A stretch of DNA of 64,000 nt. Origin: Diphasiastrum complanatum. Lineage: Eukaryota; Streptophyta; Lycopodiopsida; Lycopodiales; Lycopodiaceae. The stretch covers positions 2,908,528 to 2,972,527 of the forward strand of contig CM055101.1 in assembly GCA_029204225.1 (NCBI GenBank). The letters are read 5' to 3'. Shown here piece after piece: positions 20,139-30,902 of the stretch. A model generated the notes under the pieces. It was given only the letters and a program-made list of their open reading frames with translations. It had not been told where the DNA came from and did no database searches. The position numbers and the translations under genes were made by a program. Positions within the stretch are counted from its first letter, which is position 1. Every line of letters begins with the position of its first letter.

Positions 20139-21305
20139 GTAAATGAATCAAACTACAGTAAATCAATATGAATAGATCTAGCATTCCTTACTTTTGTAAT
20201 GTTTATGTCTCATTGAAAAATCGTCCCATCTCATATTTCACTATAAGCATACAGTGATTTCAAAAGTTCCGCCTCTCCTGCTTCAGTTTTTGCATTGAGC
20301 ACACCAAGATTTTCAGTCTTAAAACTCTAGTCCCGAATTTTGGAACGAGCATGAAGAGAAGTTATTACATCTCATGCTTAACTAACTATTGTCTGGAGTT
20401 AACCATACTAGTTAAATGTCGGGCAAGGCCAAAAACTTTCAAAACGGTGACCAGAAGTTAACGGTTTTCATTCTCTCTCTACATAACCTCTCTCTAAAGT
20501 GAAATTTCTTAAAGGGCCCATTTTGGGCCCATATTTTTCCTAATGAACCCAGTTTCAACAAGTCTAAGATCAACAAGCAATTTAATAGTTCTGATGATCA
20601 TTACCCTTCAAAAGAATATGTATATGCTTGCACCTCAACATGAGTTTCATAATTAAACATATGACTTCAATGTTCAGCTATTCTATGTCATTTTTTTTCT
20701 ATCACAGTATAGTATTATACTCTAGACTTTGCTTTAGTTTCCTAGTTTGAGATAGGAGATATGATGAGGATTCCCAAAAGAGCTTGTAGCTATAGCTATA
20801 ACTAGTCTAAGTAGGGGGTTGTATTTGTGTAGCTTTGTACTCAAATCATGCAAATGTTTAAAATAAACATCGCTTGATGGTTACAAATTTTCAAGATTGA
20901 TCTTATGTGGACTAATATGTACTAAAAATAATAAAGATGTCTGCCATTTGTGGTATATGAATGTGAATTACTATGAAATCATTTGGACTCCTAAAAAGTT
21001 AGAAATAGGAAATAGCAATCAGTACTTACTAATATAAGACATGCAACAAGGAAATATATAAAGATCTAGGAGTTCAAGACCTTTTCTAAAACAGAAGCTT
21101 GAAGCACATTAGATAACATGTAGATGCTTGATCATGGTACAGGTGTCAAGAGTGAAGCAACTTATATGTCTACTCAATTCACCTATATGTAGATTTGATG
21201 CTACATGATTAGGCTTCACAAATTTTCATTCACTTGTAAATATGCTAGTAGATAGGAGTAAGTTTGATCAAAATTTTGAGTCTAGAATGTCTGTATTAGA
21301 TTAAC
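20139..21305. other. No gene recognised
   Basis: AT-rich with stops in all frames. It separates the decayed mobile-element gene from the copia gag. Confidence 0.3.
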
Positions 21306-21976
21306 CTAATCTTTGGACGAAAAAACATTAGAGGAATCATCTTCCTCCTCATCCTTGTCTTTGGATTTAACTTTGTCCTTGTTTGAGGATTGTTGATTTT
21401 GGTTCTTGCTCCTCCCTTTGTGCTTATCCTTGGCAAAGAGAGCTTTGCCATCATTATGAGTGAGAGAAAGCTTGTCCATCCTCAAGAGCTTGTACTCTAG
21501 TCTTGATTCTTCTGAAATTAGCACACTTTGGAGAGCCTCCAAACTTGGTAGCTCCTCCTTAATGGCATAGGATTGGACAAGGTTATCAAATTCACTTCTC
21601 AAGCCATTGATAATGACTTGGACTAGCTCATTTTGATTGATGGAATCACCAATACAAGTAAGTTCTTTATGAATATCTTTTACTCTCAAAACATAACTAG
21701 ATGCACTCTCATCACTCTTTTGGCTACTTTGAAAGATTTGATTCCTAAGAGTGAGAATCCTAGAGGTATTCTTAGCCTCATAGATAGTCTTGAGACAATC
21801 CCAAGCTTCTTTGGCTGTTGTACAAGTACCTATCTCCCTCAATATCTCATAAGAGACATTCATCTTAATGTAGTGGAGAGCCATCCTAGCTCTCTTTTTG
21901 TAGTTTTGAACCTCTTGAAGAACTTGTGGTTCTTCTTCAAGGCCAAGAACTATGTCCATCACGTGTTGAAGGATCA
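21306..21976 (-). pseudogene. Ty1/copia gag, part 3' of the gypsy insertion
   Basis: The minus frame reads QHVMDIVLGLEEEPQ, MALHYIKMNVSYEILREI, TAKEAWDCLKTIYEAKNTSR, SSYVLRVKDIHKELTCIGD and EEEDDSSNVF, then a stop at 21306. This is the UBN2-type gag of copia elements. The N-terminal part lies on the other side of the gypsy element (27238-27328). With the insertion and one GATCA removed the two parts share one frame, so the gag was colinear when hit. The zinc knuckle and all of pol are missing. Confidence 0.8.
21972..21976. repeat. Target site duplication, left copy
   Basis: GATCA lies directly before the LTR start TGTTGCGCC and is repeated directly after the other LTR at 27233-27237. Confidence 0.9.
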
Positions 21977-22895
21977 TGTTGCGCCGGCGCCTCAAAGGGC
22001 GCTGGGACTTGAGCGGTTTCCCCAACACGCGCTTAAGTCTAACATTCATCCATCATGCACTTACGTAAAAGCCAACTCAGAATCGTAACAAGCTTAACCA
22101 TTCAAACTTAAGAAAACTGGAATCCCAACCAACCCGAAAGCCAACTCAGAATCCGTCCCCAAAAGGTAACCAAAGGCAAAGACAAGCCACACATGAAACC
22201 CAAGGCATAGTGGTCGCCAAACTGACCAATTGGCATAGCGGCAAGCCCCATGTCGATGACAGGGACCCTTAGTCGCCAGCGACGCAAAAAGGTTGTAGTA
22301 AGGGTCCTTCCACTTGGACCAGTCCCGAGGCGAAACCGAAATGGTAATCATCCCCAAGGATCAACTTTATTAGATTTGGAAGAGGTTACATTCATACATA
22401 GACTGACCGGTCTCGGGGCCACCAACACGTGCTGGGCATTGTGCCTGGCTCGTGCTGGTAGAGGGAGCTGAGACATGGCGACTGGATTCCTGGCGCTGGT
22501 TGAGCTGCCCAAGTTTCTGTCTGCCGGACTCCCCCTATAGTTCTGCTGTGATTCGGCGCACCCCCTCTGGTTTGAAACATAGTGCTTTCTGGTAAAGCAC
22601 GCTTTTTAGGACTTAGTTTTTATTTTGCTGATTAAGCCTGGCATGCTTGGCAGAATCAGTCTGGCTCCCGGACATGGGTCCCGGGAGCCGTCCCGGCGGC
22701 CGAATCAACCTGCTTTCCTGACTAGGCCATGACTCGAGCTCCAGAGCTAGCTCATGACTTTGTGACTACTTGACTGGCTCACCACAGGTCGGAGGCTCAG
22801 TCCTTGACATTCTAACTTGCTCTGGGACCTTAGGGAGTGTCACCCCTTTGAGTCTTACAGGGCACGCTGGGTGCACCCAAGTCAGCTTTACAACA
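21977..22895 (-). repeat. 3' LTR of the gypsy element
   Basis: On the plus strand it starts TGTTGCGCCGGCG and ends GCTTTACAACA. It is GC-rich compared with the neighbourhood. Confidence 0.92.
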
Positions 22896-22909
22896 TCCTC
22901 CCCTCGTTT
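22896..22909 (-). promoter_or_regulatory. Polypurine tract of the gypsy element
   Basis: The minus strand reads AAACGAGGGGAGGA directly before the 3' LTR, where plus-strand DNA synthesis would be primed. Confidence 0.75.
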
Positions 22910-23262
22910 GAGAAAGCTGATGTCCTCATCAGGGCCAAACTAGAACCTAAGACTCATGGCACGGGCTTAATTCACCGGCCAGACTTTAGTCACATATACA
23001 AGGGCACGGGCTTGATTCACCGGCCAAAGGAAACCAACTGTAAAGCAGAGTAATGATATTGTGTTTTACACCCAGCACAGGAAAAGTGTGGATCTAGTTC
23101 ACTTACGTAAAACCTGTGTGAAGCTGCTGCACTTAGACATCAAACTGAAGCTCACTCCTCAATGAGAAATGTGGCTTACTTTATTAGCATGAAAGAAAAA
23201 GGTACTCACGGCTCCCTTAAGCCTCAGATATGTCGTTGTCGTCGCACATCTGGATGAGTCCC

Positions 23263-23969
23263 CTAGGACTCTAGATATTTCGTTTGGTCGTCCAGGTTGA
23301 GCTCCTTGAGCTCTGCATCGGCACTTAGATTCACCTTTGACGTAGAAACTGCAGGCAATGTTGGCTCCATTTGACCTCGCGTCAACTGGTTTGTCACTGT
23401 TGGATGTCTTTCATTAAAAAGGTGAGTTTTCGCTTGGTCACACAAGGTGAGCTCTTTGAGCTCTGCATCGGCACTTGAATTCACCTTTGATGTAGAGACT
23501 ATAGGCAATTTTGGCTCCATTTGTTCCCGTGTCAGCTGGTCTGTCACTGTTGGTTGTCCTTCGTTAAATAGGTGAATGAGATTGGGAGGAATGGTTGGCT
23601 CAGGTTCATTTGTGTCGTTCTTTTCTAGTTGGTCCCCTGGCACAGCTCTGACGACACAAGGTCTCCTGCCACTATATAATAACACAAGATTAACCCCTTT
23701 TGCCAAGAAGGCCACCACATGTTCGTTAAACCAACTTAATCCCAAAATAGCGTCGAAGGCATCCATCTTCAAGATTGTGAACGTTAGTCGATTCTTCCAG
23801 GCTCCCAGAGAGATTGGTAAGTTGGTTGCCAATCTACAAGTGGTCATTGTACCTTTCGCGGTCTCCACACAAATAGGAGTCACATTTTCTTCACATTGGA
23901 TGTCCAATTCTCCTGTCAGTTTTTCTGACAAGTAGTTATGTGACGCCCCCAAGGTCTACCATGAAGTAA
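23263..23969 (-). pseudogene. Gypsy aspartic protease domain
   Basis: The frame gives GASHNYLSEKLTGELDIQ, PICVETAKGTMTTCRLATNL and MDAFDAILGLSWFNEH, the retropepsin-type domain of gypsy pol (DxGASHNF; the AILGLxWF block). The active-site Asp is in VDLG just upstream (about 23970), but a run of five G bases puts it one base out of frame with GASHN. After the domain the sequence carries an imperfect duplication of about 50 residues. No RT follows. Confidence 0.85.
23270..23590 (-). repeat. In-frame tandem duplication after the protease
   Basis: Two units begin HLFNEGQPTVTDQLTREQME and HLFNERHPTVTNQLTRGQME, each continuing STSKVN.SADAELKEL. The period is about 156 bp, in frame, so the duplication was tolerated while the protein was translated. 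Confidence 0.85.
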
Positions 23970-24041
23970 ATGATCCTGCCTTGAATACAGCCTTTCAGGT
24001 ACAATAACTTGGATCCCCTCGCAGGAGTCGCCATAAGATGT

Positions 24042-25478
24042 TCACGATAAGCCGCAAGTGCCCCTATCTGTTACAAGGGCATTCAGGTCAGACTCCGTCA
24101 AATCCGTTTCTGGGTCCTCTTCATCATCTTGTTCACCATCTTCTTGATCAAATGCCTCTCTCTCCATCCTATCAAATCCTTCAATGGCAGCCATGATTTG
24201 CTTATTCAATGGTTTGGGGCATGATCTCCAAGAGTGACCTTGCTGATGACAGTTGAAGCAACGCATGGAACTGCCCACTGTTGGTGAGCTGTTGCTGTGA
24301 CTAGTCGAAGGTCCAACATTGTTTCTTCTCTGGAACATGTTCCCTCCATTGTTGCCTTGGTTGCCAAACCCTGTTTTTGTTGGGAATTTATTCACGCTAC
24401 TCGAGGCTTGGTTGCCATTTGGAGCTGAGTCCCCCCTTGAAAAGAAGCTCGGACTCGCTCTGGATCCACTAAATACTCTTGTTGAGGTTGCGGGAGCAGC
24501 TGGTGCCAATGTGCTCTCATAATCACAAACCATTTCAGCCGCTCGAATAGTTGAATTGAAATCATGGGGCATGTAGCTGTCTATCGCACGTCGGGTCCAG
24601 GATTGCATTCCAGACAATAGGTAATGCGTTTTGTCCGCCTCGGACATATCTTCAATAACCCATACACTCTGTCTGAATCTATTGAGGTACTCTCGCAATG
24701 ACCCTTTCTGTTTGAGCCCCGATAATTCTGTCCTCAATCTCATGTGTGAATCCTTCGGTATGAACTCCTCTCGTAACGCGGCTTTGAATGCGTCCCATGT
24801 TTGAAAATGCATTCCTGCCATCCGGTACCAATTTGTAGTGTAGCCCTCAAAATATGCTAATGCCAAGTCAGTTCTTTCTTCCTCAGGAGTGTTCATTAGA
24901 CGGAAGTAATGGTCCATGTGAAACAACCAATCTTCCACAACTCGAATGTCACGCTCTCCTTTGAAAGTAGGTGGTGCTTTCACTTTGGCAGTCTTTCTTG
25001 GGCCCTCCGTGGTTCGCGCTCGTGGTTCTCTTGGTATCTGTGGAGGAGGCGCCACTGCATTCTCCCTAGTTGCTTCCAACTCTTCAAACCTGGCTTCGAG
25101 CTGTGTTAGCCCGTCTCTCATTTCTCTAGCAAGGTTAATTTGGGTAAGATTCATGGCTCGCAAGGATGTTTGCCATTCTTTCCTTTCGGTTTCTCTATCC
25201 TTCTTCACCTCGCTAAGCATAGCCGTCATTGCGCTTGATAAGTATTGCCGCATCTTCACTTCAAAGAGGTCCTGTTGTGCCTCTGGCAAGGGTTCATCTC
25301 TTGGTGTAGGTTCAGAAGGACCACCCATCTCTTCATGGAGGGGCGCCACTGTGGAGTGCATACGCTCTTTCTTTCTCGACTTGGACCTGGTGCCATCTCG
25401 ATGCATGCGAGAGCTGTATTCTCGAGTCAGCTCTTCTCCGTCCGTCAGTGCTCGTAACTCTTCAAGATGGTCCTCCAT
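24042..25478 (-). CDS. gag: Gypsy Gag (capsid and nucleocapsid)
   Basis: 478 codons, the longest intact frame in the window. It binds and packages element RNA in a cytoplasmic particle. In order: a charged N-terminus with a basic patch (TRSKSRKKERMH, about residues 31-42), a helical region (about 70-135), the capsid-type retrotransposon gag domain (about 165-310: FKGERDIRVVEDWLFHMDHY, ALAYFEGYTTNWYRM, LRTELSGLKQKGSLREYLNR), a Ser/Asn/Gly-rich linker, and one CCHC knuckle CFNCHQQGHSWRSC (about 408-421). It ends ...TDRGTCGLS; a one-base shift near that point would continue as GALAAYREHLM toward the protease, so gag and pro were probably one frame originally. Confidence 0.92.
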   Translation of the reverse strand: MEDHLEELRALTDGEELTREYSSRMHRDGTRSKSRKKERMHSTVAPLHEEMGGPSEPTPRDEPLPEAQQDLFEVKMRQYLSSAMTAMLSEVKKDRETERKEWQTSLRAMNLTQINLAREMRDGLTQLEARFEELEATRENAVAPPPQIPREPRARTTEGPRKTAKVKAPPTFKGERDIRVVEDWLFHMDHYFRLMNTPEEERTDLALAYFEGYTTNWYRMAGMHFQTWDAFKAALREEFIPKDSHMRLRTELSGLKQKGSLREYLNRFRQSVWVIEDMSEADKTHYLLSGMQSWTRRAIDSYMPHDFNSTIRAAEMVCDYESTLAPAAPATSTRVFSGSRASPSFFSRGDSAPNGNQASSSVNKFPTKTGFGNQGNNGGNMFQRRNNVGPSTSHSNSSPTVGSSMRCFNCHQQGHSWRSCPKPLNKQIMAAIEGFDRMEREAFDQEDGEQDDEEDPETDLTESDLNALVTDRGTCGLS

Positions 25479-26298
25479 TATAGTCAGAGGTGTACTTCCA
25501 ACAGATTATCGCCTCAATCCTTTTTATATTTGAAGCTCTCCCTTCTGTTAGCCGGGCCCCACAGCTCTCTTTTCTTCTTTATTAAATCAGCTTCAATGAA
25601 AATATCCCTTCCTCAAACTTAGCACGCCCACATCACCTGAGAGCCAAGTAGGAACCAAGGTCATTTGTGTCCAAGCAAGCACACGACAAACGGAACATAC
25701 CAACCAAAGCAAACACAGAGGATCCTTCTCAAGCCACAAACCCCCCTTGAGACCGGACGTAGGACCTTTGCCTAGCCGCGCCCACACAAATCTATCACAG
25801 AATTAGCCCACGGGGAAACATCCATCCAACCATCCGTGCTTTCACCATTAAGCAGCACATTGCCTCAGTCACGCCCCACCACTTTTTGGTCGATAGCCCT
25901 TATAGCTAAACGATCGGCAGCTATCCCGCACCGGCAGCTAACCACCCGTGCTTTACACCCGAATTCGAGCAGCATCTCTGTATCAATGGTTAACCCGTAC
26001 AGTTCGAATATGTCGCCCCGCACCCCACAAGGTACAGACCGTGCTTTCACCTACCTAGGCAGCACTTTGCCTCATCCGTCCTACGTGCAGACAGCGCCAG
26101 GCCCAAACCGCGAGAACTGACCGTGCTTACACCTCGAGGGCAGCACTTTGACTCATCAAGTCCCCCGTTCTGCCGACCACCCCGACCGTGGACGCACCCG
26201 TGCTTACACTGTGGGCAGCACCTTGTGCAACGGTTGTCCTGACAAATCCCAAAAACGTGGCCATCCCTGTGAGACTTGCGTAGCTGACCGGCTAGTCA
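25479..26298 (-). other. Gypsy 5' leader with a hairpin series
   Basis: An 820-bp untranslated leader lies between the primer binding site and the gag start. On the plus strand, CCGTGCTTNCAC followed by GGCAGCAC recurs about five times, at 25836-25858, 25948-25975, 26041-26065, 26123-26146 and 26200-26221. Each pair GTGCT...AGCAC (the second copy ends AGCAT) can form a short stem. A role in RNA packaging, dimerisation or translation is an inference. Confidence 0.6.
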
Positions 26299-26310
26299 GC
26301 TCTGATACCA
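26299..26310 (-). promoter_or_regulatory. Primer binding site of the gypsy element
   Basis: The minus strand reads TGGTATCAGAGC two bases inside the 5' LTR, complementary to initiator Met tRNA. Confidence 0.9.
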
Positions 26311-26312
26311 CA

Positions 26313-27232
26313 TGTTGCGCCGGCGCCTCAAAGGGCGCTGGGACTTGAGCGGTTTCCCCAACACGCGCTTAAGTCTAACATTCATCCATCATGCACTTAC
26401 GTAAAAGCCAACTCAGAATCGTAACAAGCTTAACCATTCAGACTTAAGAAAACTGGAATCCCAACCAACCCGAAAGCCAACTCAGAATCCGTCCCCAAAA
26501 GGTAACCAAAGGCAAAGACAAGCCACACATGAAACCCAAGGCATAGTGGTCGCCAAACTGACCAATTGGCATAGCGGCAAGCCCCATGTCGATGACAGGG
26601 ACCCTTAGTCGCCAGCGACGCAAAAAGGTTGTAGTAAGGGTCCTTCCACTTGGACCAGTCCCGGAGGCAAAACCGAAATGGTAATCATCCCCAAGGATCA
26701 ACTTTATTAGATTTGGAAGAGGTTACATTCATACATAGACTGACCGGTCTCGGGGCCACCAACACGTGCTGGGCATTGTGCCTGGCTCGTGCTGGTAGAG
26801 GGAGCTGAGACATGGCGACTGGATTCCTGGCGCTGGTTGAGCTGCCCAAGTTTCTGTCTGCCGGACTCCCCCTATAGTTCTGCTGTGATTCGGCGCACCC
26901 CCTCTGGTTTGAAACATAGTGCTTTCTGGTAAAGCACGTTTTTTAGGACTTAGTTTTTATTTTGCTGATTAAGCCTGGCATGCCTGGCAGAATCAGTCTG
27001 GCTCCCGGACATGGGTCCCGGGAGCCGTCCCGGCGGCCGAATCAACCTGCTTTCCTGACTAGGCCATGACTCGAGCTCCAGAGCTAGCTCATGACTTTGT
27101 GACTACTTGACTGGCTCACCACAGGTCGGAGGCTCAGTCCTTGACATTCTAACTTGCTCTGGGACCTTAGGGAGTGTCACCCCTTTGAGTCTTACAGGGC
27201 ACGCTGGGTGCACCCAAGTCAGCTTTACAACA
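26313..27232 (-). repeat. 5' LTR of the gypsy element
   Basis: 920 bp, nearly identical to 21977-22895. Differences seen include CATTCAGAC for CATTCAAAC, CCGGAGGCAAAACC for CCGAGGCGAAACC, and CACGTTTTT for CACGCTTTT. Confidence 0.92.
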
Positions 27233-27237
27233 GATCA
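27233..27237. repeat. Target site duplication, right copy
   Basis: GATCA directly follows the LTR end ...TTACAACA and matches 21972-21976. Confidence 0.9.
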
Positions 27238-27328
27238 AGATGGACTCCATCCTCATTTTCCAAATTGATTAGTTTGAAGTGTACAGTCTTTCACTTGGTT
27301 CCAACATGGATGGACCCATTGAAGACAT
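27238..27328 (-). pseudogene. Copia gag N-terminal fragment
   Basis: The minus strand from the ATG at 27328 gives MSSMGPSMLEPSERLYTSN, a stop, then IWKMRMESIL, the start of a copia gag (normally ..W.FKME..L). It is continued across the gypsy insertion at 21976. No copia leader or LTR lies upstream; within about 10 bp the sequence changes to the methylase ORF on the opposite strand. Confidence 0.75.
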
Positions 27329-27338
27329 TTGAAGTCAA

Positions 27339-27947
27339 ATGATGAACAATAAATGTTGCTACACACTCTCAATAGGCAAACGCTCGATGCTTTATTACAA
27401 CAGTTCCGGACCGACAAGTTTTGGAAACTTATTCCAGTATCCAGCCGTGACAAAGAAATTAAAGAATCCAATGACGGGTTCCGTTGCTTGTCCCTACCAA
27501 AAGCCACAACAATTAATTAATCATTTAATTGATATTTTTTCTCACCCAGCTGATTGGGTCTTAGATTTCTTTAGCGGTAACGGCACTACGAGCGCATGTG
27601 TTGTTCAAAAAGACAGACATGTTGCTGCAGTAGATTTAGATACTAATTTAGTTGATTTTGTAAAAATGAGAATGAAATGTCTTTCAGTTTTGTCAGATGA
27701 ACTATCTGAAGTGGGAAAGAGTTTAGACAACGAAAATACAATAATTCCCTTGTCCAAGGACCCTCAGCCTCCTGCTAGCGGTAAAGTAGACGACACAGGA
27801 GAATTTGCTGATGTCTTGGTTCAAGATTACAATGTAGTAACGGTAGTCGAGGAAATTGTAGAAGAGGTGCCACTTGAAAGTATAGTGGCTACTCAAGAAA
27901 AAGCAAAAGAAAAAGATGTAAATGACCTCGATGATTTTTTGGAATAA
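27339..27947 (+). CDS. DNA N4/N6-methylase C-terminal fragment
   Basis: A 202-codon frame. Around residues 38-90 it matches the C-terminal half of N4-cytosine/N6-adenine methyltransferases with the motif order IV-X-I: ACPYQKPQQLINHLIDIFSH (the motif X region before motif I), then VLDFFSGNGTTSACVV (motif I, the FxGxGTT loop that binds S-adenosylmethionine) and HVAAVDLD (motif II, acidic strand end). The DPPY catalytic motif IV should lie upstream and is missing; the frame is cut 10 bp after the copia gag fragment. The tail (residues 110-202) is acidic and not recognised. The intact frame and AT-rich flank argue against bacterial contamination. It probably cannot methylate alone. Confidence 0.75.
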   Translation: MMNNKCCYTLSIGKRSMLYYNSSGPTSFGNLFQYPAVTKKLKNPMTGSVACPYQKPQQLINHLIDIFSHPADWVLDFFSGNGTTSACVVQKDRHVAAVDLDTNLVDFVKMRMKCLSVLSDELSEVGKSLDNENTIIPLSKDPQPPASGKVDDTGEFADVLVQDYNVVTVVEEIVEEVPLESIVATQEKAKEKDVNDLDDFLE

Positions 27948-29870
27948 AAAATTTTCTTTTATTTTTAAAATTAATTATGTTTATATTTTTTGATGTATTG
28001 TGTTTTGAATTCTTTTTAATTGATTTAATGTTCTTAAAATTGTTTTTTAACGATTTAAAATTAAGAATTTGAAATATTTAAGAAATTTAACATTGATAAT
28101 CATTACCAAAAATTAAAATTGTTACGATTTATCAAGTTTACAATATTTTAATTTCAAATGTGTTTCTATAATATTTTTTTGTAAAAAATAAAATATTGTT
28201 AAAAATTTCAAAAAATGAAAAGATTTTTTAGATTTTTTTCAGAATGATTTAAGTATTTTCACAAATAATTTAATCTCAATTATTGTAAAGTAATTTTATT
28301 TGCGTTTATTTAATGTTCAAATATTTGATAAACTTACGTGGGTATAAATAAAGATTTTCAAAAATTTAAAACTTAAAAAAATATTGATTTAAATTTCTAA
28401 CATAATTTAAAAAATATTTTTTTCATACAAGAATTGTGATTTAGAAAACTTTTAAAATTCCAAAAAAAAAACTATAACTTTTGTTTTAAGTAAGCAAAAA
28501 ATATTTTTTAGGTATTTTAGTGGTTGTGTATCTAATGATTTTATTATAAATAGTATTATTATTTAATATAAGCTAATTCTAATCTATTTATGAAAATCTA
28601 TTGACCAAATTTTTGTAGCTTGAATTATTTTCGTGCAAAAACATTTTTTTTGATATTACAATATATTTATTTGAAGCATTTTAAGTTTGGATACTTTTTA
28701 AAAAAAATTAAAATTTTTAAAAAAATGGGTCTCCAAGTCATTTCTCTTTTTTTTGGTCATCATGTTATAGGGGCCTTTGATGAAGTTTGACCTATTCATC
28801 TCACTTTCAAAATTGAAATACCTATTTAAAAAACAACTTTCATATGACATTTAGTTCAATAAAAAAATGGAAGGCAAAAAAGCTTTTGAAGGACATGAAT
28901 TTCAAGCTTGTTATGAGAATTCATGAATCATCAAGCAAGTTGAGTATGAAGAAGCCACACTACAGAGGCTCAAACCCTAACACTTTAAGATCATGCTATC
29001 AACAACAATTAGAGTGACCATTTGATGAGCTTGGAAGGATTTGACACTGTTTGGAAGAGTGATTTCAACGACATTTTTTTGGAATGAAAGGTTAATCACT
29101 ATTAAAATTTTGATTTTTTGGATTGTGTTGCATAAGTGGTTATTGGATTTTCAAAGTCACTTGAAGAAAAAAAAAAAATTGGTATGGAAGTGAAACGCAC
29201 TTATAAACACTGTTCTAGTTTCATATCATGATATGGATATTTTTGCAAAGTTAAAGCCATGAAACGTGGGTTTGCTACCAAAAGTGATCAATTCAAGCAC
29301 GTCTTATGAATCTTAAGACAATTATAAGGATCAAAATTGAGCTACAATGACTACATGTTTATGTAAACTCAAATTTATACTATATTTTTAAATTTGGATG
29401 TGAGGAAGACATAAATTTTTTCTCAACGGGAAGTCGAATAGCAGCAAGAAGATTTTACCTTGCCTAAGGCCTTTTAAGCGATTAATATGTGGGTGCATTA
29501 GCTAGGATTCCTGTAATCGATTGCTGAGATGTTATAAAACATGTGGTTTGAGCATGGTTGTTGAATACTCTGCATAAATATTGTTGTAATCATTGTATGG
29601 ATAGTAGTTTATAATAGTTCTACTCTGTTAAGTTGTGGCAATGTTGTAGGATATCCTACTAATGTAGAGTGCAATCAGGTTTCAATGGTGGTTCTATAAT
29701 GGACCGTGAATGTTATTGAATTAGGCTCTAGTATGTTGGATTGAGTTTACAATTGCTTCAATGGTAGTGAATTCTAGGAGAGGATCTTAGAGATTCATTA
29801 ATGTTAATTTAGGGGTTCCATTATCATAAGCAGGACCAGGTAGTTAAGGGATAGAACACACCCCTAACAC
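27948..29870. other. AT-rich, no gene
   Basis: 27948-28740 is extremely AT-rich with T and A runs and follows the methylase stop, so it may include a former 3' UTR. 28740-29870 has only short frames. Confidence 0.35.
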
Positions 29871-29874
29871 CTTT

Positions 29875-30900
29875 TTGTTCCATTGCCAGGACCAATTCTT
29901 TGTGGTAGCATATTCTAGAGTGGAACAAATTGAATTGTGGATAGAATTAGCAGAGGAGGAAGTAGAGTTGCTTCCAATGTCTACAGGTGCTGGTTGTTCA
30001 GATTTGGAAAAATCTACGATCCCTCACATAATGGAAGCTATTTCAATAGGCCGAACTCGGGCAGCTATTTTTCAGTGCTTCAAAGACAAGAAGCATGATG
30101 ATCCTAACATGCATATCCACCAGTTTCTGGCGGTTTGTCAAGAGAATCGTGAAATGGAGGACGTTTGGAAGTTGGAATTATTTCCAACTACGTTGAAAGG
30201 GAATGTTTTACAATGGTATTCATAGTATGGGTTGCAAGAATTCCGGAGTTGGGATGAATTACGAAGGGCATTTTTGAAGAGGTATCAGAAGGAGCATGAG
30301 GAGGAAGAAATACTAGATAAATTGTAGGCTATTAAATAGAAGCAGAAGGAGGATGTATTGGCTTATGTTCAATGTTTTAAGGTGCTGGAGAAGAGATTAC
30401 AGGGGCCACTCATAGATGCTAAACGCATCAAGTATTTTCGTCATGGATTACATAAGGTTCTTCGACGAGGAACTACTTCTCTACATGGTCAAGGTCTGGA
30501 GCATATTGTGGATGTTGCGAGGCAGTTGGAGGAAGAAGAAACTAGGAAGAAGCACTGGCGACAACGTCAACATCATCGGCAAGATAATTCATCTGACTCT
30601 GATTCAGACATAGGTTCAGAATCAGATGATTCCTCAAGCTCGGAAGAGAATTCATCTTTGTCACGTGATGAAAAACGGTCCAAGAAACATAAGCAGAAGG
30701 GGAAAGATAGTGAGCCACTACCGATAGCTACAAAAGATGTCGTTACTACGGAGTTTCACCAGAGGAATATCCGATTTTGTCGAAATTGTAATCAAGGACA
30801 TTATATCAATGAATGTCCTAAGAGTACCTGGTTTTGTGTGATTTGTAATGCGTACAATCACTGGACAACAAATGCAACAACCCCAATATCAACAACCACA
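29875..30900 (+). pseudogene. Ty3/gypsy gag with zinc knuckles, broken
   Basis: Frames with in-frame stops at about 30223 and 30327 read QCFKDKKHDDPNMHIHQFL, LKGNVLQWYS, FLKRYQKEHEEEE, VLAYVQCFKVLEKRLQGPL, then an acidic Ser/Asp linker (SSDSDSDIGSESDDSSSSEE), then CRNCNQGHYINEC and CVICNAYNH (the second knuckle lacks its last Cys). This is the capsid-plus-nucleocapsid layout of gypsy gag. It ends where a copia LTR begins near 30903, which apparently interrupts it. Confidence 0.8.
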
Positions 30901-30902
30901 AC

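Larger units (their letters stand above)
21977..27232 (-). mobile_element. Young gypsy-type LTR retrotransposon lacking RT and integrase
   Basis: The element is 5256 bp. It has two near-identical LTRs (919 and 920 bp), TG...CA ends, a GATCA target duplication, a primer binding site at 26299-26310 (minus) and a purine-rich tract beside the 3' LTR. On the minus strand, gag and a protease domain are present; after the protease the remaining about 370 bp before the 3' LTR carries no RT, RNase H or integrase. It is therefore non-autonomous. By eye the LTRs differ at about five sites including one indel, so it is the most recent insertion in the window. Confidence 0.92.

Noticed and set aside
22392-22580. 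62-codon minus frame, identical at 26729-26917
   Set aside because: The identity is due only to both lying in the LTRs of one element.
24946-25533. 195-codon plus-strand frame
   Set aside because: It is antisense to the intact gypsy gag and shows no independent signal.
27339-27947. Bacterial contamination as source of the methylase
   Set aside because: The frame continues into very AT-rich plant-like sequence and joins a copia gag; no bacterial neighbours are present. An assembly chimera remains possible and is listed as a test.
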